A DNA stretch of 64,000 bases. It comes from Bugula neritina. Lineage: Eukaryota > Bryozoa > Gymnolaemata > Cheilostomatida > Bugulidae. Every line of letters begins with the position of its first letter. Positions within the stretch are counted from its first letter, which is position 1. The notes beneath the pieces were generated by a model. That model was not told the DNA's origin. It worked only from the letters and a program-made list of their open reading frames with translations, and did no database searches. Position numbers and translations under genes: made by a program. Of this stretch, positions 22,901 to 35,900 are shown one piece after another. Location of the stretch: NCBI GenBank assembly GCA_964035545.1, contig OZ037767.1, forward strand, positions 14,695,998 to 14,759,997. Reading direction: 5' to 3'.

Positions 22901-24271
22901 TAGCGGCATCCACACCAACCAAATCAAACTCCAGTTCATCTTCTTTCTCGCTGATTATATCCACTCGAACACCCTGTATCAAATATTCACATGACTATGA
23001 GTTTATTAGTTTTGTAATTCACAAACCTGTACTATTATTGTACATTATACATCACTCTCATCACAATAATGCAAAATTTACACATTATTTTCACATAACT
23101 ATGTTTGTTCGGCTATATTCACACAGTCATATAGGTGTTGCTATATACTTTTACCGCAATAATTATATAGCTTTCATACTTTCATACTTGAACTGACCTT
23201 TGTGAACTTGTTAATATCAAACTCTCCATCAGTTGAACCAGCGTATGCGTTAGGGAAATCGGTAGTATTCGTCTATAGTTAATAAAACATCAAAATAAGT
23301 CAAAAAGACAAAACAAAAATTTGTTGTTTCTAAATCAGAAATTGAAAAAACTAAGCTTTTCACTACCATAGAGCACAGCTCAAAGTCAATTTAAATATTT
23401 AACTACTATGTTAATGAACTTCATTTTAAGAAAAGCTGAATTTATCATACAACAGTAAAAAAACTTAAAAAACTGCTTTTCATTAAATTTAATTTTAGGT
23501 AATGATTATTGCGCTTAGAGTTAGTAGCAATAGTAATGAAGTTAACTATTACTATATTACTATTCGGAAACAAATTAATTTTTTTTAACTTCAATTTCAT
23601 TATGATAATTTTGACTCTATTAAACATGATTATTCAAGAAAATAAAAATCACAATATTAATTTCAAGTATGCGAACTAACATAACTTTGAAGTGAGTTGT
23701 TAGGATCAGCAACTGCAAGTGGTAAAACAACAAATGCAATCACCATGCCAATAGTTAAAGATTATAAGTTATAATTTAATTTTAGCAATGTCTCAATGGC
23801 TAATAAATATAATTAATTCTTACACAATATTCAATATGAAATTGAATAACACTGTTGTCTGTTAGACTTAGTGTTACACTGTTAGTGTAATACAGCCACA
23901 CTTAGTCTTACAGTTACTGCAACTGTTAGTGTTACGGCTAGTTACAGAAACTGCAAGTTGAGCGTAACTGTAACATTGACTGTGTAAGTGGAACAGTAAC
24001 ACTAACGGTAACTCTAAGAGTAAGAGTTAGAGTTACTACGACTAAGAGTAAGACTACGAGTACGAGTAAGTAACTAACTAATATTGGCAAGTAAGACCAC
24101 ATTTACTTATGATTTGAATCCTAGAGTAATAATTATAATGAAGTGATAATCATAATGTCCTAAGGCTAATAAGCTTCAAGAATTGGTGCTTACGTTTATG
24201 ATTTGATGTTCTTTCAGATCCACCCGTTCTTTTATCCGCTTTAAACACGACTTTAATTTGACAGGCTCCAT
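16906..24271 (-). CDS. POLR1C: DNA-directed RNA polymerases I and III subunit RPAC1, complete
   Basis: Nine exons on the minus strand: 24194-24271 (ATG), 23198-23272, 22866-22973, 21970-22102, 21279-21448, 20747-20879, 20189-20311, 17147-17263 and 16906-17024 (TGA). All phases agree and give 351 aa, close to the family's length of about 346. RPAC1 forms the alpha-like assembly heterodimer with RPAC2 in the cores of Pol I and Pol III in the nucleus. Diagnostic stretches are [40 protein letters not shown] and [13 protein letters not shown], then the C-terminal [20 protein letters not shown]. The gene is intact; introns 3, 7 and 8 carry minisatellites at splice sites. It is divergent from the USP37-like gene. 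Identification is very secure. Confidence 0.97.
17025..17100 (-). repeat. 19-bp tandem copies of the POLR1C intron 8 acceptor
   Basis: On the minus strand the last intron ends in CTATTTCCTGTGTCACAG, immediately before exon 9. The same block, with CACA followed by T in place of the AG, is repeated upstream about four times with decay (TTTCCTGTGTCACA, then TTTACTATGTCACA, then TTTACTATGTCGAA). The tandem unit therefore contains the polypyrimidine/acceptor segment. Confidence 0.85.
17276..19806. repeat. 24-bp minisatellite, about 105 copies, POLR1C intron 7
   Basis: A 2.5-kb array of a 24-bp unit centred on TTAACAGTATACAGTATAG (plus strand). It ends 13 bp from the exon 8 acceptor. The acceptor sequence itself (minus strand CGCTAATATTACAG) resembles the unit (TGTTAATATTACTA). 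Rare variants (CAACAG, ACCAG, AGTAACAG) recur in the same order 696 bp apart, that is 29 units. The 24-bp period leaves several frames open for hundreds of codons as 8-aa repeats; these are not genes. Confidence 0.97.
20560..20738. repeat. Degenerate tandem repeat, POLR1C intron 6
   Basis: About six decayed units of 27-30 bp built on GTGAANCGCAGGTAAAAGAT. The array reaches to within about 10 bp of the exon 6 donor on the minus strand. Confidence 0.6.
22450..22843. repeat. 16-bp minisatellite, about 24 copies, POLR1C intron 3
   Basis: Units of ACTGACTATACACTAC and the variant with TATA. It begins about 20 bp inside the intron from the exon 3 donor (minus strand). Confidence 0.95.
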
Positions 24272-26914
24272 TGAAAAATTGTGGCACTGATCATTTAGTA
24301 ACTATAGATTATTTTAAATGTTAAAGAACACGTGAGTCAAAATGTAAACAACGATAACTCTATAACTGCAAGCTTCAGATTTATTTTTAACTAGTTGTTC
24401 ACTAGTTGATAAGTAATGAAAACGCTGCAACAAACCTTGCTTAAATTGGAGGAAGTTGTGTAGAATAGATATAAATGGTTTCGCTAAAAATTCCGACTAT
24501 AGTTATCAGCAGTATGAACTTTAACCCTTTGGTTATCAGTTTAAAACAATAGAGCGCAATAATTTCTTAATAACCACTTAATAATGCATATAGTATAAAG
24601 TTATATTTATTGAACAACATAATAATACTATATGCTTATAGTAAAAAAGCTGCTTCAAAAAGCTTTCAAAAAAATTTACGAGAGGTGGTGCTAGTTACTT
24701 GACAAGTTATAGACAACTCTGCACTAGTTATAATTCGGGGCTATTTCGTTTGTAATTACTTGCGAGGCTAACCTTTGACCGCCGTTAAGATTTGAAATAA
24801 AATTGTGGTTTCTGTGCTATGGCGGGATATGTTAGGCCATGCGCGAACAAGTGACCAACTATAAACCATAAATGTAAACAAATTAAACTAAAACTCCCTA
24901 GATATATATTATAATTTTATTACATTTACATATTATAAATCTTTCCACAGCCATTAAGTAATTCTACTAAGTAATTAGTGTAAACTGTTAGGTGTTTTAC
25001 AAATAATTAATAAATTGCAATCAGTAATTTTTATGAAACAGTACTCAGTTAGTGTTACACTTAGTGACTTACTGTTAGTGTTACTGAGTTAGTGACTCAG
25101 TACTCAGTACTGAGTACCTGTACTCACTGTCAACTATTACTATTAGTATTACTAAGAACTGATAGTCATACTCAATCTCATAGTGATAGTGATACTCATG
25201 CTGATTGATACTGATTACTGATACTCACAGTCACTGACAGTCAGGCTGATAGTGATAGTCATAGTGATACTTATACTCAAACTTATACTTATAGTTATAC
25301 TTATAGTTCATGTTAATTGTTATAGGTAAAATAATCATTAATATCAATGATAATGTCCTACTTAATCTTATAGTTATAGTAATAGTTAATGTTTTACTTA
25401 CAGTTAATGTTATACTATCAGTATCACTATCAGTATCAGTATGAGTATTACGATCATAATGATAACCATAATGACTTTGATGTGTTTTTGAAGTTGAATT
25501 AAAATTGAAATACCTTTGAATACCGTTGAAGACATAGAACACTTGGAAACACTCAAGGTTATAAAAGTGCCTCATTTGTTTTACAGTGTGGACTAAAAGT
25601 TAGGTGGTAACTGTGTTGATTTTTTTATATGGTCCCTATCCTATGGTGTCTCTAAACTAATTGAGTAATGGTTCGTGTTAAGAAACTACCATGGTATATT
25701 AGTGAGTTTGCATATAATTATATAGATGTTAGTTCACTACCAGCAGCAGACCTAGTGGTTATTGCCATATTATGGCGATATCGTGTGATTTCATTGTATG
25801 CCATTGCCAATATTGGGTGTTGTTCTTCCTGCAAAAGTTTTACAAGATTATTGAGTCAGTGATTAAAATATTAATGAAACTAAACTTAAAATTTTAGTTT
25901 TAATTAAAGTTTAAAATTCAATCTATGCATTTGCAGGTATGCCTGTGGCTATTATAATTCATTAATAGTGTTAGTAATACTAATAATTGTTGAAGATCAA
26001 TAAATTTGAAAATTATTAGTAGTACTAATATAACTAATATTAAAATGATAACTGATATATTATTAATATAATGTAATTATAATATTTATTATTATATTCA
26101 CTATTTACTTTTAGTATTTATTAATTCATATTGGTATTACTATTAGTATAAGATTTAGTATTATTATTGCTGTTAGTATAACTATTAGTATTGCTATTAG
26201 TTTTACTATTCGAGTATCGATATAAATTAAAATAATATTTGTAATCGAACGCCTATAGCTATAGGATATAAATATAAGCATGACTATTAGTTGAAGTTCT
26301 TCTGTATAAGTACAGGACTAGGAATAGCCATAGGACTAGGGATATTAGATTCAGTATGACTATGAGTAACAGTAACTGCAAGACTAAGAGTAGGGGAGAA
26401 TAACTATCACTGTGACTATTAAAATAGTAATCAGACTATTATAATCAGTATGAGAAATATCAATAATGAAATATTTTAATTTATATTATCATCACTTTGT
26501 TGGTGCCTATTACATTACTATTAATATTAGTAAATTAAATGACATTCTGATCCTAATGAATATTTTGCTAAACATGTCTTGGTGAGATTCTCGTTCTAGC
26601 ATAATTGTGCAGTTTTCAAGTTACCTTCTTTTAATAGTGAAACTGAAATAATGAGATGTTCACTGCCATTTTTCTTGTTTAACAAAAATACCTGTTCCCA
26701 TAAAAATAGCGAGTATTAAAATAACTTTGTAATTAGCAAACAATTTAATGCATCACATCTGCTCAGTCCTAAGCATATTAAGAAGTGTTCAGGTACTTTC
26801 AGTTAACTGATGCAGAAGTTCGGCATAATAAAATTCTAGTAAAACGATTTTTTTTTCTATTCAATAGTTTACGAATCTGTATGAAGAAGTATTGATGAGT
26901 AAACACGATTCAAG
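24272..26914. other. Divergent intergenic region, POLR1C and USP37-like gene
   Basis: About 2.6 kb separate the two start codons. It must hold both promoters, but no TATA box or motif pair could be assigned. It contains degenerate simple sequence of GTTAGT/GATAGT/ATACTC words (about 25030-25480) and TATTAGTATTACTATT words (about 25930-26460). A similar GTTAGTGTTAC/GAGTAAGAG stretch lies in POLR1C intron 1 (about 23870-24080). Short reading frames here are produced by these words. Confidence 0.5.
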
Positions 26915-29900
26915 ATGAAGTGCTTGCTAGAGATTGAAGGGAAATGGAAGACCTCCGGAACAAATGAGAACTCCTCATGTAAGTTTTTCCTGGTAGCAGA
27001 CAAGCTTCTGCAAATGTGATTATATTCCTGTAAACCAGGGCTGTCCAACAGGCGGCCCCAGCGCCAGATGTGGCTCCCAGCCTACATTTATTCGGCCCTT
27101 GAAAGCATAAAGCTAAAATTATTTTTCACAGTATACTTGAATTAAAGTGAAAAACCACCTTTTAAATGTCTTATTTCTACACATGCTGCAAAACATGCAG
27201 CCTGCAGCAACTATTCTGGCTTAGTAATGATTCATAAAAATTTAGAATAAAGTAAGTTGAAATATGCTGATGCTGTGCCCCCCCCCCAGCTCAAACTAAA
27301 GTTTAAAATGTGGCCCTCGTTACCAGAATATTCCCTTTTAGTGGCCATCGGTATGAAAAGCTTGGACATCCCTGCTGTAAACAGCCAGAGTGAAACCAAA
27401 ACTCAGTTCATTGGGTATTCTCTAGAAAGGAAGTCATATAAGTCTCTAGTATTTTTCATGATAGGACTTGGAATATCTGGTTGAATTCTCTATTATGCCT
27501 TTGTAGAATAATCTCCAATCACCATGACACTTCTACTACTAAGTTTTTACTAAAGGAAATCGCTGAGTTATATGTAATAAACTACCAGCATAGTTGTATC
27601 AATGGAGAGACAACCCCAAAGTTTGTAGAATATAAGCTGTGGGATTGAATCTTTTTTTTAAATTCATTGGCATAACTTGCAACAAACGTCAGTTTGCATT
27701 TTACTCCCCTAGAATGTTCTATTGGTTCTAATTATTTCACTGATTTGTTTTCAACTACAACACTGTAATTGCATCTTAAGTAATTGAAGCTTGAATTAGT
27801 TTAACTTCTGAGAGCTAGCTGAAATTCTTTTAATTTTCTGACGTTTGAAGCACCCATATTTACCTCATTTAGAGGGAGTTATATTTACCTTATTCTGTTG
27901 CAATCCTATTTACCTCATTCTGATGCAACAATCACCGGCTTTCCATGGATCAATCTCAGTGAGATCGATCCATGGAGAGCCTGTGAATGTATATCTTAAC
28001 AGAAAGCACTTATATTTACTTTGTTATGCTGCCCCTATAAAGACGAAATATGGTAAAGCCTCACCCAAAGCAATCATTTCTCTTCAGATTCCAGCAAGTC
28101 TGCCTGGACTAATGGTTCAGTAAGACTTGTAAGGTCGGCTGCCTGTGGCCTGAAATGGCAGCTGAATGTTCGAGAAAAGCTCAGCAGGATCCGATCAGTC
28201 AAGAGATATTCTGTGAGTGAAGCTAACAGTTTCTGTTTTCAGTATCAGAGTTATGTTGTGACTCTCACTGTGAGTCTGTATTGTGAACTCTACTACACAC
28301 AAGCACGCAAACTTTAGGGGAAGTCCTTATACACAGTGCTAACTCCAATTGCTTATATGCATGGCTGAGCTAAAATTGAAATATGGCCACATTCTAGCTA
28401 ATTTTTGTTTTTCTTACGATACCATCTTTTGTTAACTGCATTGTAGCATGCGATGAGGGCCAGTACGATTCAACAAATTTTAGTTATGTATTTATTATAT
28501 TATGTTGAGAGTTCATATTTATCATGTTATTAGATAATATTAATCTAATATTTATTATATTTATTAAGATGTGACTATTTCAGAGTTATTGTATTTATTA
28601 GAATGTGTTGCTATTTCATATTATATTAATATAATATGTTACTATTTCATATTATATTAATATAATATGTTGCTATTTCATATTATATTAATATAATATG
28701 TTACTATTTCATATTTGTTAGAATATTAGAATATTTATTAAGATATGCTACTATTTTGTTTTGTAAGTTGAGTTATAATAGTAAGTATTGAAGACTTTAT
28801 ACCAACTAAACTGTTACCAGTTTCTTGTGCTAGCTGCTAAGATAAAAGAATGTTGTTTTGTGTACATGCAGATAAACTTAAAGTAATTTACTAGAAAGTT
28901 TTTATTCATGTCTAAAAAGTGGACCACTATTTTGTACTAATTTCTATTTAATTAAAAGCATCCAATAGAGTCTAAATGAAATTATTTGAACTGCTAAGAA
29001 TTTGTTTGTTATCTGTATTTTAAGAATCTATTTAACTTTCACATAGCTCTACCAAGAATCAGTAACAATTATATTATGTAACTACTGTAGTACAAGCTGG
29101 TAATTATGTGAACAAAGCCATGTCCTTTGAACAAAGGTTGCTGGTCTAGTTTGACACATGTTTTAGGCTGGTTCTTGAAACCCTGTAATTATTGCCATGG
29201 CTTTCCCTCAAAATTGATTTTAAACTGCTTTGAAATGCCCTTCAGTTATTGTTTGAGACAAGCAAGGAATTTGTATCTGAAGAACTTACTCATGGGTATT
29301 TCTGATTAAGAAAGTGTTGGACAGAGTCTATTCTGCCTGCAGGCAAACCCCACGGATAGAATAGAATGTTTTGGAGACCAGGTGAAGCTGTGTGTCAAGA
29401 CCAACAGTGGAATCTTCTATCTCATGCTGGCCGAGACATCGCAGAAAAAGAGATCTGATATTGTGCAGAAAGCTAAGACCACTCTGGGATTGCTCTCTTA
29501 CACTGAACCAGGTGGTTATATTATATTATGTTATTTAAGGTGTGCTGTCTATTCAAATACTTTTATACTTTCTTTTTATGCTTCAAATGCCTTTTTCAAC
29601 ATGAAAGAACCTGACAGTTTACCTTTATGTTTAAATTAGAGTTTTACGCTCTCTAAAACTAGTTCCAATGATATATGAGATTCATCAGAGTTGCTATTGA
29701 AAAGCTATTCCTAGTAGGACTCTTTACCATGGAATTTGTGTTTATATAATATTTCCTTCCTTGCTGGTTTCAAGATATTTTGAAACCTTCTAATGTTGGA
29801 GAAATTACTAGATTTTAAAAAATGCCCTGTGGTAATTGACAACATAGCCTTTCTAGACTTAATTTCCTACTTGATTTTCATATAATATATTAAGCTTTGA

Positions 29901-32900
29901 GCATAAAGGCATAAAATGATGAGAGATTTGTGAGCATTTAGTACAAGCTTTAATAAAAGTAACTTTACATTCTGCATATCTGTCAACTTCTGTTATCTAA
30001 AAAACACTCTAGTATTTTCTGTAAATATTAATAAATTATTTTGAGCCACTATTGCCTGTGTTAATAAACAGATTCCATATAATCCTACAAAACCGATAGT
30101 AGAATATTGGCATATTGCCAAAATAAATAAATAAATATAAATAAAATATATAAAATAAACAAACAAAATAAATATTCATCCAAGTCTACTTCACAATTAT
30201 TGTACCACCTAAACCTTTGCAACGCTCATAAATACTGCAGACGCTATCGGCTGCGAGTTATCCTGTTAACTTAGCTAAGGAATATTAACAATCTATATAT
30301 TTTCTCTCACTCTTTTGACTAGGCTCAGAGAAAATGAACTCCGAGGAAGTTGTTGACTTGCTAATATCAGATGAGGAAGATGTTGATACAAGTAAGACTT
30401 TAAAATTATGAACAGTTTATCTTAATTCTATTTATGAGCCCACTTTTGAGCTTTCATTACTGTTGACTTTGGTATAACATAATTACAAAAACATATATAG
30501 AACAAACAATGAGTATCACAAAATTGCCAATGTATAAAATTTAAACAGGTAATCAAATTCACAGAAGCAGAAATGTTTATAGCCAACTGCCAGTTATGCA
30601 TGCCGTCGTTTCCGAAATCCAGAAAGTTTTATGATCGCCATCTTGTTTAAACAGATTTCGTAGCTTGGGTGCTGAGGATGGTCGCCAAAAATTACTTTTA
30701 AAGCGTTTGCTGCAAGCCAGAGCTGATTGCATGACTCCCCTAGTCGGTGGGAATGCTCCAGGGCTATTGCTTTTTTCATGTAGCAGCTTACAATGTTTAT
30801 ATGAGCCTTGCTAGCGTAGATCTCGTGGTAGATTTGGAGTGCAGTGTCGATGTGCTTTAAAGAAACACCATAGTTATTTCGAGTCATCTCATCGATAGCC
30901 AGGCTTTTGTAGTAATCAGCTATTTGAGGGTGCATTGGTGTGTTCCCGTATAATTTGTTCAACATTGCTAGCGAGGAAACAAAGTACATTTGTCTTTCGG
31001 TGTGCTCCATCTCTCCATGTCCCATGCTTACTGGTAGTTTGTGATAGATAGCAGCTATTTCGCTATGGTCACTGTCACCGTAAATCCTCAGGTACATGTC
31101 TAATGCTTGTTTATAGCATACTGATGCCTCTCTCTGTTTATTCATGTCCATCAGGTTGTCTGCAATATTATGCAGAGCTATGGCTATGTCTTGATGATCC
31201 GAATGTTGTCCGTGAATTACCATCCGGATCTCAAGTGTCCTCCGAAGGAAGTCATCAGCTCTTTCGTATTCTCCTTTACGGTTGTAAGTGTTGCCGATGT
31301 TATTGTAGCAGTGCGCTATATGGGGATGATTGGAGTCTCTACCATATAACTCTATCAGCATTATCCTGGACTTCTCGTGGTATTGCTCAGCTTCCCAATA
31401 CCTGCCCCAGTCGCTGTAGTTTCTCGCCACAAAGTTGTAGGTTCTCGCTAGTTCTGGATGAGGTTGTTCGCCAAAGTTTGTGAGAAACATGCGGATTGCT
31501 ACCTGGTGATACCTTAAGGCCTCGGGATACTTGGCTATGTATCTTAAGCTGCAAGCCATGTGATTGTATGCAGTTAGTGTCTTTATAGCACTTTCGCTGT
31601 TTGTCAAAGCACATATCCTGGCACAAGCTGCCAATGACAGCTCATGTTTACCAAGTTTGTAGTTGCAATACCCAATAATATCTAAAAGCTCAACATCCTC
31701 TAAAAATGTAAAAGTTGCATCAGAAATGTCTGTTCCTGGTAGAGATTCGTATGCATGCAGGCAATGCTCCCATTGATGGCAATAAGCATATGGTATCAAC
31801 TTTATATACAAAGAGGTGTTCATTGTAACTTGAGAAAACTTTTCTCGGTAGTTGAAGGTATTAGCATCCGACAGTTTTACTGCAACCAGCTCTTTGAATG
31901 GAATAAGATAGCCACACGACATTTGAAATATTTGCAGTGGAAAGTCGAATGACTTATGTGTACCCGCACATTTCTGGCCGAGTAAAGTTGTCTGCTCTTC
32001 TTGCTTGTTATAGTACAAATACGTAGCAAGCCGCGCATATAATGACACCGATATGAGCACTTTGAGGGCATGCCTAGCTGGCTCTGCCCATAGGAGCAAG
32101 GTCCCTAATTTGTCACTGGCTTTCCATACATTGGTCTCGTGTATTTCGAAGAGAATTTTCAAGCTGTTGGTCACAAGTGTTGGGTACCTATAAATATCAT
32201 CTTTCACTTTCAGCCATCCCGACTGGTCCCTGAAGTTTCTTGGGGTGTATTTGTAGCGTTCTGAATCTTGCTTCATCATGGATAGAGTTTTTTCTACTCT
32301 CTTTTCGTTTATCACCAGTTTTGAAGCACCTTCTTGGAATTTCTCCAACAAGCTTCCTTTACTTTTATAAATTGACACTAAATTGTAGAGCATTTGTGAA
32401 ATGTCTGAACCAATCAGTGTGCTTTCCTCTTCAACACTGCTCTCATATACTCTTCTATAGTTTTCTAACAGTGCTAATGGAGTTAATATAAGTTTTTTGC
32501 TGTTTTCTAGCCCATTTCCTGTGGGTATATTGCCAGAATTCTTAGTTATGCCATCAAATTTAAACCCGTTTGATTGGTGGTCTTGAAAAGGTGTTGTCCC
32601 AGTTTTCAAATCTTGAATGTTGAAACATTTCAGGTTGGTTTCGCCCAGATCATTTATCAAAAGATAAATAAAAATAGACAGGTTGACAAAGTAAGGACTC
32701 TTTGTGTCTGTTTCTACCAAAAGTAGAAATTCTAGATCAGAAAATGGAGTCATCTCACCCCTAGCTATAGACCCCATGGCGACAACTTCGAATTCACAAG
32801 GTGGTTTGCCCATTACACTTATTGCATTGCTAACCAAATGATGGCAAAATTCTATCATTTTAGAGTTGCAATCGCCTGTAATGGTTTGCATTTCTTTACA

Positions 32901-35900
32901 GAACTGAATCTCTTGTTCCAGTGGAATAGGTTTTATTGTCTCACCATTCATGCTTCTAGTTATGGGTTTCAAGCTCTTATCCAACTCTTTTCGTATCTGG
33001 CCTAGCTCTTTCAAGTGGCTGTCTCTAAGTTCATGGTGCTGTTTCAGCGTATAATCTTTAATGCCAGCCCTTTTCAGAAACTCTCTCTCAATCTGGTAGA
33101 TTTTGGTGGTTCTCTGTCTTAAATTTCCATTTTGTCTCACTTTGCATGAGTTGAAGATCCCATGTGCCTGCAAAATAAGTTAGTTTTATGAAAGTTTTCA
33201 ACTTTGTTGGTAAAAGAATTTCACTTTTTGCTTCTGATACATTTTTATTTCCAGCTGTTCCATTTGTTTTAGTTTTTATTGATACCAGGCTAGATGCACT
33301 ACTAAGTTAGAGCTACATGGTTTACTGGCAATGCTTTGCTTAGAGTGGAGACAATTTGCATCATTATTTATAATCTTATAAAACAAATGTTGTGTTCTAT
33401 CATTGGGTTGTTTAATTCAACACTCCAGTAGTTTCTTTGTTTTAAGACTTCAATTCTTGAGCAACATAAACTCCCATTCTTGTTGGTTCGCTAATAGCAT
33501 TGCCATTAATACAGGAAACAAAAACTCAATCATGTAGAGTAACTGTGAACACTTTCTATTTTTATTTTGTTAATACTCAATATACTATAATTAAATAGGG
33601 CACTCTACATTAGTAACAGATTAAATTAAATGAAAACTTTAACAAGTAATTAATTTTTTTGTAAAAATTTGTCCTTGAAGTCTAAAACCATATTCATCCT
33701 CTCTAACGAAAACAGGAAATGGTTTTGGTAAACTGGAGATAGTAACCTTACCTTCACTATGTCAGTCCAATGTTTGACTTTCTTTGCTGCATAAACATCA
33801 CCAATTTCTGTAAAACATTTCAGTACTTAGTTTTAGCGATCAAAGTTGGAGTTTGGAGTGTTAAACCTGCTAATATAACTTTCATTTCTTATAAATAATT
33901 AATTACCACTTATTTCCAGTTTACTCACAATGCAGATTCATATTTTTATATCTTCAATCATAATAACATACAAGTGTTTAAAGCTTTAACTTATTCATTG
34001 CTCCATAGGTTGTATGTTATAAAAATAAATTATTTAAGCTTGGAAAAGTACTAAATAAAATAATTACCTTCAAGATATCGAAGTTCCCTGTTAAGATTCA
34101 TTTTACTTGCTTCTCACCTCATTAACAAGTAAATTGTGAACGGACAACCTTTTACCTCACATCTATTTAATACCATCTTTTTCCATTGCTAAACTTCAAA
34201 ATTCTGACATTGCTTTCGTGTTTTATATTCCAGATACGTCAAGTTGGAATATCCAAGCTTAAGTCATGTAGAGGTTTTACAATACTAAGCAAACATTTAT
34301 TGTTCTCTAATTATTACTGGGCATTTATTAACTGCTGACTAGTTGTTATGCAAATTAAATATACTTGTTTTCAACGCAGTTGCTCAACCGTCTTGCAGCT
34401 TTATTTTAGTTGTAAAAATATATGTGGAAATTATTTATTAAAATTTCATTAGTATATTTTTCTTCATTTTAAATTTTTGGTGTAATTTTAGCAGAGATTG
34501 TGGACCTTTTCCCCTATTTTAATAGTTCATTGCTTTTTCTTGCATCAGCTATGTTCCATCAACTCTGGGAATTTCCATTTCAATTTCTCTGCATGGAGCT
34601 GGCCTTGTATTCCTATTCATAGTCATTTTCTGTTATTTTCTTTGGTCCGTTAAGCAATTATTACGTACCCTATTCAGATTGTTGAAAGAAATACGAATCA
34701 ATGACTCAATTCTCCTCAGTTTATCCATTAAACAAAAGCTTTGCCTCTTGTAATTTATATCCCATGAATACATATTGCTTCTATTCTTATAAGTGACATG
34801 CTCGAGTTAATTTTTGCACACCTGGAATATTTATTGCATAATGCTTATTCACCTAAATTACTCCTGGTAAGTTTTGGAGCTACCCAACTTATAAGGAAAT
34901 GAAAAAAAATAATGTGATTATTGAAAATTAGAAACTATTTCTCTTTAGCAATAGCATGTAAATAGTATAAATTCTGATATAAAGACCAGCCAAACCACTG
35001 TTTCTTGAAAAAAAAATTAAATAAGTTGAAGCAAACTTGTTTTTCGAGTCTGTTTTTACATCTATCTAGAAGGTTCAAAAACAGAATACCATAATTTGTC
35101 TGATTATTGTTAGATACATACAGATATATAGATAGAAACAGTAGCTGATGTCAATACTGGTGAGTTAAAATGTCTCTTGCTAGGCAGTTGTCTTCTCATG
35201 GTAGCTTGATGTAAATAGATTCTAATTGAAACAATGTAGGTGAGACATCGTCATGCGTTCAGGTGAAGAAGTTAAACTCCAGCTCCAACTGGCTGGAAGC
35301 GCATGATGAGTGGAAAGACATGATATCTCAGACTACACCTAGTAAAAGCAGAGACAGCGTGTCTCAGACTACACCCAGTGGGGGCAGGCAGCGTCTGCAG
35401 ACAGCAAGGTTAGTACTGCTTCATATTTAAACCTTTGAATTATCCGGAGATGTGACAAGTATTCTATACTCATGTCATAGCTACTGTAGACAATGCAACT
35501 GTAGACAATGCAACTGTAGACAATGAACTGTTGACAATTTAACTGTAGACAATGTAGCTGTAGTCACTGTAACTGTAGACACTGTAACTGTAGACAATGT
35601 AACTGTTGACAATGTAAATATTTAGATTGTGTTGTCTTCTATATTCCAGATCTGACCCACCAAAGTCTTTCTACAGCTCAAAGACCTCTTCCACAGCTCC
35701 CTTTGGCTCCAACTTCCTGAGACCAAGTTCTGCTTCTAAGTTAGTGTCAAGGGGCGCAATGACAACCCCCAAACTTTCTCTCTCAGGAGTTCTCCCCAAT
35801 AAGGTTGGTTTTTATCTTCAGACATTTCTTGATGTTTCTGTTCAGAATTCTTGAAAATGTAATTTCTAATAGCTTCAATCTGTTGTCTGCTTAACTATTT

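Noticed and set aside
25231..25575. 114-codon minus-strand frame between POLR1C and the USP37-like gene
   Set aside because: Dominated by Thr/Tyr/Lys repeats from degenerate GATAGT-type simple sequence.
30592..33173. Single-exon start at 33173 for the nucleotidyltransferase-TPR gene
   Set aside because: That start is a non-ATG codon inside an intron. Two upstream exons with matching phases supply an ATG at 34101.
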